Positions 59,981 to 64,000 of a stretch of DNA of 64,000 nucleotides are shown here, in pieces. Numbering within the stretch: the stretch's first letter is position 1; every line of letters begins with the position of its first letter. The position numbers and the translations under genes were made by a program. Where the stretch lies: contig CAYNEF010000007.1 in assembly GCA_964396165.1 (NCBI GenBank), positions 1-64,000 on the forward strand, written 5' to 3'. Source of the stretch: CALCZU01 sp964396165. Lineage in GTDB: Bacteria; Bdellovibrionota; FAC87; UBA2466. The notes under the pieces are model-generated. The model was not told where the DNA came from. It saw only the letters and a list, made by a program, of their open reading frames with translations, and made no database searches.

Positions 59981-60700
59981 ATGAGACAAGCACTAGCCAT
60001 CGTACTTTCGCTAACCGGTGTGACAGCATCACAGACGCGTCCCCAGTTAAGAGCTATCAAGTCCTCCATTTTGGGCCGTGAACGCTCACTTCCGCATTTG
60101 GAACGAAAGCTCTATCACATGATGATGGGCATTCTTTGCTTCTCTCTCTACGCCTTTTTTATTACGCGTACTCAAGCCCTTTTCCTTCTTTTTGTAGTGG
60201 GGGGAGCATGGGTCACTTTAGACATCGTGCGTTTGCGTAATCCTAAAGTGAACAGTGCAGCGTTAAAACTTTTTGGTAATCTGATGCGCCGTGAAGAGTT
60301 AAAAAGCATCTCTGGAAATTCTTTTTATATTTTGGGAATGATCGTAAGCGTTGTTTTCTTTCCTAAGCCTGTCGCTCTTCTCTCTGTTCTTTATTTAGCA
60401 TTAGGCGATCCTAGTGCAGCTATTATCGGCAGCCTGTATGGTAAACACAAAATTATCGGGAAAAAGAGTTTAGAAGGCGCATTGGCTAATTTTGTGATGT
60501 GCGGTACTGCAAGCTTCTTGTTCGCAGTGAATTATTTGCACTCTTCTTTTGAAAATTCTTTATTGATTGGTTTAGTGGGTGGTTTGGTAAGCGTAACGGC
60601 TGAGCTATTGCCTGCACCGATTGATGACAATTTTACGATTCCCGTTTTCTCCGCAGTACTGCTTTCGCTTCTCTCAGCTTTCGGTTTGCCACTTTTTTAA
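59981..60700 (+). CDS. CTP-dependent dolichol/diacylglycerol kinase-like protein
   Basis: A 239-residue polytopic membrane protein of the SEC59/DGK1/VTE5 group, enzymes that phosphorylate lipid alcohols with CTP. The diagnostic block YLALGDPSAAIIGSLYGKH and GKKSLEGALANFVMC is intact, with RKLYHMMMGIL at the start of the membrane core and about six helices. The first 40 residues are an extra basic segment. ATG with AGAGGG nearby; an internal start cannot be excluded. Role in lipid recycling is inference from the family. Confidence 0.85.
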   Translation: MRQALAIVLSLTGVTASQTRPQLRAIKSSILGRERSLPHLERKLYHMMMGILCFSLYAFFITRTQALFLLFVVGGAWVTLDIVRLRNPKVNSAALKLFGNLMRREELKSISGNSFYILGMIVSVVFFPKPVALLSVLYLALGDPSAAIIGSLYGKHKIIGKKSLEGALANFVMCGTASFLFAVNYLHSSFENSLLIGLVGGLVSVTAELLPAPIDDNFTIPVFSAVLLSLLSAFGLPLF

Positions 60701-60713
60701 GATCACGACTCAA

Positions 60714-61760
60714 TTAAATAGAATCAAAACCCCAGAGGAAAAAGGGGAGTTCGGGATGTGTTTGTGGAGTTTCGCCTTCGCCAAATACCATGCTGATCAA
60801 TTCCTGATCATTACGGGCAAAGACTTCGTCTTTACCGAACAAAATTCCATTTTTTTCGCGGTTCCAGGAGTATTTTACTTCTAATTTTCTGAGATAGTTT
60901 TCATACAGACGCAAAAGCATTGTGCGATCTAAAACTTTAAAGAGTCCAACTGCCCCATTCCAACGCTCGCAAGCAAACTGCTTGATGGGGTTTAAGTCCA
61001 TTTTTGCAGGAGCAATCAGGGTTAATGGCGTATCCGGATAAAGTTGTTTTTGGGCATAAGTAATTGCCTGTAATACATCATGGGGATTTCCCCCCCATTC
61101 GTGGATGTAGTTTTCAAAGTCTGCGCCTTTGTTAATGGCAATGTAGGAAGTCACGTTCTCTACACCCGTCACAAGAACTTTGCTTAAGGGGGTTTGTAAG
61201 AGATGTTTTTGCTCTTCCAGTGATCTGTCCACTTTTAAAGGATTTCGTTGATAGAGTCTCCAGATATGGCTCGCATCCTGAAGTGTTGCCACGCGTACGG
61301 GTGTCACAACATCGGGTACACTTTCACAAGAAAATTTCAAATCGCGTTCACGTCCTGCACGGTGAAATCCCAAGGGTAAATAAAATTTAGCATTCTCAGA
61401 CCACAAAACACTGATGACACAGCCCTTCAATCGTAATTCATCGAAGGCTTTTTTCAGTAACCTGCTTGCGATTCCTTGCCCTCGGTAAGCTTTTTTGGTG
61501 ACGACAGATCCAATCAAACCGATTTTCATTCGGTAATCGGCGCACTGAAACTCTCTTACTACATAGCCCAGGTGTGCAAGAATTTCTTCTCCTTGCGACA
61601 CAACAAGCGATTCTCCTCCGGGAAATTCAGTAAACAGAGCCGGATATTCTTTTTCTACCGAGAAAGAATGTTCCTGTCGCAACTCGGAATCTAAAAAATG
61701 AATAATTTTCGAAGAGGAGTTGGGAACCGATTTTTCTATGTGGAAGTCTGTTGCTATCAT
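60714..61760 (-). CDS. GNAT N-acetyltransferase, two-domain
   Basis: A 348-residue acetyltransferase. The N-terminal GNAT domain has the acetyl-CoA loop VVTKKAYRGQGIASRLL (Q/RxxGxA form, about 88-104) and the SENAKFYLPLGFHRAG strand; the C-terminal half (about 145-348) looks like a second GNAT-like fold with FENYIHEWGG, as in Eis-type or MSHD-like two-domain members. The substrate cannot be predicted. Convergent with the lipid-kinase-like gene, 13 bases apart, with no obvious terminator. Confidence 0.87.
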   Translation of the reverse strand: MIATDFHIEKSVPNSSSKIIHFLDSELRQEHSFSVEKEYPALFTEFPGGESLVVSQGEEILAHLGYVVREFQCADYRMKIGLIGSVVTKKAYRGQGIASRLLKKAFDELRLKGCVISVLWSENAKFYLPLGFHRAGRERDLKFSCESVPDVVTPVRVATLQDASHIWRLYQRNPLKVDRSLEEQKHLLQTPLSKVLVTGVENVTSYIAINKGADFENYIHEWGGNPHDVLQAITYAQKQLYPDTPLTLIAPAKMDLNPIKQFACERWNGAVGLFKVLDRTMLLRLYENYLRKLEVKYSWNREKNGILFGKDEVFARNDQELISMVFGEGETPQTHPELPFFLWGFDSI

Positions 61761-61937
61761 TGTACGAAAACAAATGATAACGCTTTATCCGGCTTTTATC
61801 TACTTCCACAAAAAAAAGTCTACAATTTAATTAGAAGTGCATATAATGGTTTCACGTTCCAGCACATTTTTAAAAGCTCCAGTTTAAAAGAAGTAGACGG
61901 TAAACTCTATAATGCGTAAATCGCGAGGGAGGTAAGC

Positions 61938-62837
61938 GTGAAGCTTATCAATCTGTCCATCCTAGTACTTGTCGCTCAATCCTTGTTTGCTGCACCAACT
62001 GGCCGTTACAAAGTTGTTGTAGACAAACTCAACCAGATGCAAGTCGCCCACTCTGCTATTTCCCAAGTTTTTTCGATTGGAAAAAATGCACAAGGGGAAG
62101 ATATTCTTGCTATCCGCGTCAGCACGAACCCAACGCAAATGGATACCTCTAAGATTGGACACATTGTTGTTTCCACTCATCACGGAAACGAACTGGCTGC
62201 TCCCGAATTCACTTTAGCCTTTATCGATGATCTTCTCGCTCGTTTTCAAAGCGATGAACTCTATCGAGGTAAATTGGCTGATACGGAATGGACAATTATT
62301 CCTGTGCTCAATATCTCTGGTTACAACAATGCTAACCGCAATGAAAACGGAATGGATCCGAACCGGGATTATCCAGGCCCTTGCATCAGTGCAACGGGTG
62401 GAAGAGTGGGCAGTATCAAAACGTTGATGCAGTTTTTGGGAACAAGAACTTTCTCAGGAAGTTTAACAGTGCATGGATATGCAGCTGCGTTAACTTATCC
62501 TTGGGGCGTTTCCGTTCACAACACACATTCCTCTGATCACAACTTATTTGAAAAAATTACTCGCAAAGCAGCCGAGCAAAATGGTTACCAATACGGTACA
62601 TCGACAGATGTCGTTTACCCTTGCGATGGCGCTTACGAAGATTACGTCTACTGGAAATACGGTATGTGGTCGATGCTTTTGGAATTAAGAGACGGTTCTG
62701 CAAACGATATTTCCCGCACTGTAAAAGCAATGGCTGTTTACTTTGACCAATTGGATTCCACACCAAGTACGCAACATGCGCTAAACTCTCAGTGCAGCAA
62801 AGAAGAACGTCACCGCCCCGACCTTCGCTTTGAATAA
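61938..62837 (+). CDS. Exported M14 zinc carboxypeptidase
   Basis: A 299-residue exported peptidase with signal peptide (MKLINLSILVLVAQSLFA). M14 zinc ligands: HHGNE (His/Glu, about 76-79) and His in LTVHGY (about 183); substrate Arg/Asn site in DPNRDYPGPC; catalytic Glu in MLLELRDG (about 254). Two TATAAT boxes lie upstream (61842 and 61908). GTG start at 61938 with GAGGGAGG. Relatives include murein-peptide amidases as well as carboxypeptidases, so peptidoglycan remodelling is possible. Confidence 0.92.
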   Translation: MKLINLSILVLVAQSLFAAPTGRYKVVVDKLNQMQVAHSAISQVFSIGKNAQGEDILAIRVSTNPTQMDTSKIGHIVVSTHHGNELAAPEFTLAFIDDLLARFQSDELYRGKLADTEWTIIPVLNISGYNNANRNENGMDPNRDYPGPCISATGGRVGSIKTLMQFLGTRTFSGSLTVHGYAAALTYPWGVSVHNTHSSDHNLFEKITRKAAEQNGYQYGTSTDVVYPCDGAYEDYVYWKYGMWSMLLELRDGSANDISRTVKAMAVYFDQLDSTPSTQHALNSQCSKEERHRPDLRFE

Positions 62838-62855
62838 GACCGACATGATTTTTAG

Positions 62856-62896
62856 AAAAAGCCTCTTTACCTAATGGTAGAGAGGCTTTTTTATTT
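62856..62896 (+). terminator. Terminator of the carboxypeptidase gene
   Basis: AAAAAGCCTCTTTACC pairs with GGTAGAGAGGCTTTTTT (one mismatch) around a TAAT loop at 62856-62891, followed by a T-run. Confidence 0.85.
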
Positions 62897-62922
62897 TATA
62901 AGGGTGAAAGAGACGTTCTAAG

Positions 62923-63717
62923 CGAAAAGGTACCAATCTACTTTTCGGCCGAAAAGGTAGCGGGTGCAAGTTGGCATTGATCCTGCCTGACGTGCAGTAT
63001 GCCAAGAAAACCATTACTGATAACCGACTCACATCCGTATCACGTGACAAATAGGTCTAACAATAAGGAATGGTTCTACATTCCGATAGAGGAGAGCTGG
63101 GAAGTTTTTACGGATGTCTTATCTCGTTGTTGTGAAATGTACCAGGCTGAAATTCATACCTTTGTACTGATGTCCAATCACTACCATCTTATACTTTCTA
63201 CTCCAAAGCGGAATCTAAGTAAGATAATTCGTTATTTTCAAACTGAAGTGTGTCGTGAAATACAAAGACGTTCTGGCAGGATAAATCATGTATTTGGCGG
63301 TCGATATAAATGGAGCGCGCTAACCTCAGCGTCGGCAATCGCCTACGGTTATAAGTATGTTTTAAGAAATCCTGTAGTAGCTGGAGTATGCGGTAAAGTG
63401 GAAGACTACCCATTTAGTACTTTATGGAACAAAAACAAATATAGTTTTGGTCACATTCCGTTGGTTGAAGGGATAACCTTGCATTGGAAATTATTACCAA
63501 AATCTGAAAGTGAAAGGTTGAATTGGTTGAACCGTCCTACACCAAAAGAGTGCGAACAAATTCTATCTAAAGCCTTACGCAGATTTGAGTTTGGTTTTTC
63601 CAAAGGTAATGATGTGCGGCAAGAATTGAATCGACTTAGTTACTATTACGATATTCCATTACCGCCAATAGATGCACCTGCTACCTTTTCGGCCGAATAG
63701 TAGATTGGTACCTTTCG
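62923..63717 (+). mobile_element. RAYT unit with 45-base inverted ends
   Basis: The transposase gene is bracketed by inverted repeats: 62923-62968 on the left and 63673-63717 on the right, complementary over about 45 bases with one indel and two substitutions. Each contains a CTTTTCGGCCGAAAAG-type palindrome and a GGTACCAATCTAC block. The right end overlaps the last codons and stop of the gene. No further copies of the ends were noticed in the window. Confidence 0.8.
62999..63700 (+). CDS. REP-associated tyrosine transposase (IS200-like, Y1/HUH)
   Basis: A 233-residue single-strand transposase of the RAYT/IS200-like group. HUH metal motif in SNHYHLIL (about 59-64); a single active-site Tyr is expected in the helix AYGYKYVLRNPVVAG (about 120-128); GGRYKWSAL is also family-typical. 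All appear intact, so it may be active or recently active. ATG at 62999 just after a GTGCAG; a sigma-54-like match at 62972 would leave a one-base leader and is disregarded. The stop lies within the right inverted repeat. Confidence 0.88.
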   Translation: MPRKPLLITDSHPYHVTNRSNNKEWFYIPIEESWEVFTDVLSRCCEMYQAEIHTFVLMSNHYHLILSTPKRNLSKIIRYFQTEVCREIQRRSGRINHVFGGRYKWSALTSASAIAYGYKYVLRNPVVAGVCGKVEDYPFSTLWNKNKYSFGHIPLVEGITLHWKLLPKSESERLNWLNRPTPKECEQILSKALRRFEFGFSKGNDVRQELNRLSYYYDIPLPPIDAPATFSAE

Positions 63718-63723
63718 GGGAGG

Positions 63724-64000
63724 TTAATTTTTTTTTAGGATTTTTAGGACGTAGTCGACGACGCTTTGGCTGTTTAGGATGGAGTTGTGGCCGGTTTTGG
63801 GGAAGATTTTGACACTGGCACCTTGCATGAGTGTTGCACTGACCGCACTGTGACGAGTGACTAGTCCGTCGCCGAAGTATTTTGCCATCAGAGAGTTTTC
63901 GTCTTTGGTGAGGTTCCCTACCAAAATATGGTAATCCACACCACTTACCGGGTGTACGGGAGAGCGTTTTGACGTATCCGCATGCCGCCAGTCTTCTTCT
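63724..64000 (-). CDS. Alpha/beta-hydrolase-like C-terminus, cut by the right edge
   Basis: The reading frame stays open from the right edge to the stop at 63724, giving at least 91 residues, so the start is outside the window. Visible parts: GVDYHILVGNLTKDEN, YFGDGLVTRHSA (Asp of a hydrolase triad placed before a Gly) and KIFPKTGHNSIL (the triad His in a TGH motif). This pattern is that of lipase/esterase C-termini. A GTG at 63939 could be an internal start but is not needed. Confidence 0.7.
   Translation of the reverse strand, partial: EEDWRHADTSKRSPVHPVSGVDYHILVGNLTKDENSLMAKYFGDGLVTRHSAVSATLMQGASVKIFPKTGHNSILNSQSVVDYVLKILKKN

Noticed and set aside
62972..62987. Sigma-54-like match before the RAYT gene (TGGCATTGATCCTGCC).
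   Set aside because: Only eight of ten core bases match and the predicted start would fall on the ATG, leaving no leader.
62923..63717. Inverted repeats at the RAYT considered as a CRISPR-like or attachment-site array.
   Set aside because: Only two copies, in opposite orientation, flanking a transposase; no spacers or cas genes anywhere in the window.

Overview
The window is a 64 kb chromosomal scaffold piece from a Gram-negative bacterium of moderately low GC (judged by eye). Outer-membrane beta-barrels, many lipoproteins, a Pal/CpoB pair, an NtrY/NtrX-like two-component system, strong sigma-54 promoter matches, FecR- and cyclase-type signalling and a planctomycete-style ECF sigma/Ser-Thr kinase pair suggest the Bdellovibrionota or a neighbouring former deltaproteobacterial lineage. 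That placement is inference; no rRNA or tRNA gene is present to test it.

Layout. 1-1624: leftward housekeeping genes (rpmF edge, yceD, folE, queD). 1989-9275: a secreted coiled-coil protein behind a full sigma-54 consensus, a 1188-residue IPT/kelch lipoprotein and a degenerate GMC-type flavoprotein. 9478-14560: Hsp20, a beta-CASP metallo-hydrolase, and secreted or lipoproteins including a chalcone-isomerase-like one. 14557-20095: a beta-barrel protein and a FecR/Fn3-like membrane protein, divergent from a class III adenylate cyclase. 20096-24585: smpB, DUF502, panC, panB, a FadL-like porin and a Cys/Lys-repeat peptide. 24753-33646: ECF sigma plus membrane kinase, TPR protein, HupE-like protein, zinc-ribbon SDR, and a DUF4331 family split over two genes. 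33797-44507: ferritin-like protein with a histone-like tail, ksgA, tsaD, a TadE/G-like protein, a CtpA-type protease, a very large metallopeptidase/propeller/barrel gene interrupted by an assembly gap, and a heptosyltransferase. 44624-55049: pal-cpoB cluster, DUF1554 lipoprotein, a tandemly duplicated two-gene unit (one copy broken), an AAA+ ATPase and a second kelch-like lipoprotein. 55457-59795: an operon of POTRA/barrel protein, exported protein, NtrY-like kinase and NtrX-like regulator. 59981-64000: CTP-dependent lipid-kinase-like protein, GNAT acetyltransferase, M14 carboxypeptidase, an intact RAYT transposase unit with 45-base inverted ends, and an edge-truncated hydrolase.

The most notable signal is regulatory. 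Two promoters match all ten sigma-54 core bases (TGGCAC-N5-TTGC), at 1890 and 55367; four match nine of ten (9424, 50003, 50354, 59950). They mostly drive envelope or secreted proteins. A dyad element identical at 23 of 25 bases lies upstream of two of them (50302-50326 and 55274-55298). The second precedes the operon encoding an NtrX-type sigma-54 activator, which suggests an autoregulated envelope regulon with this dyad as the activator site.

The only assembly problem seen is the 100-N gap at 41345. Its two flanks are the same 55 bases, so it looks like an unmerged contig overlap; collapsing it restores one continuous reading frame.
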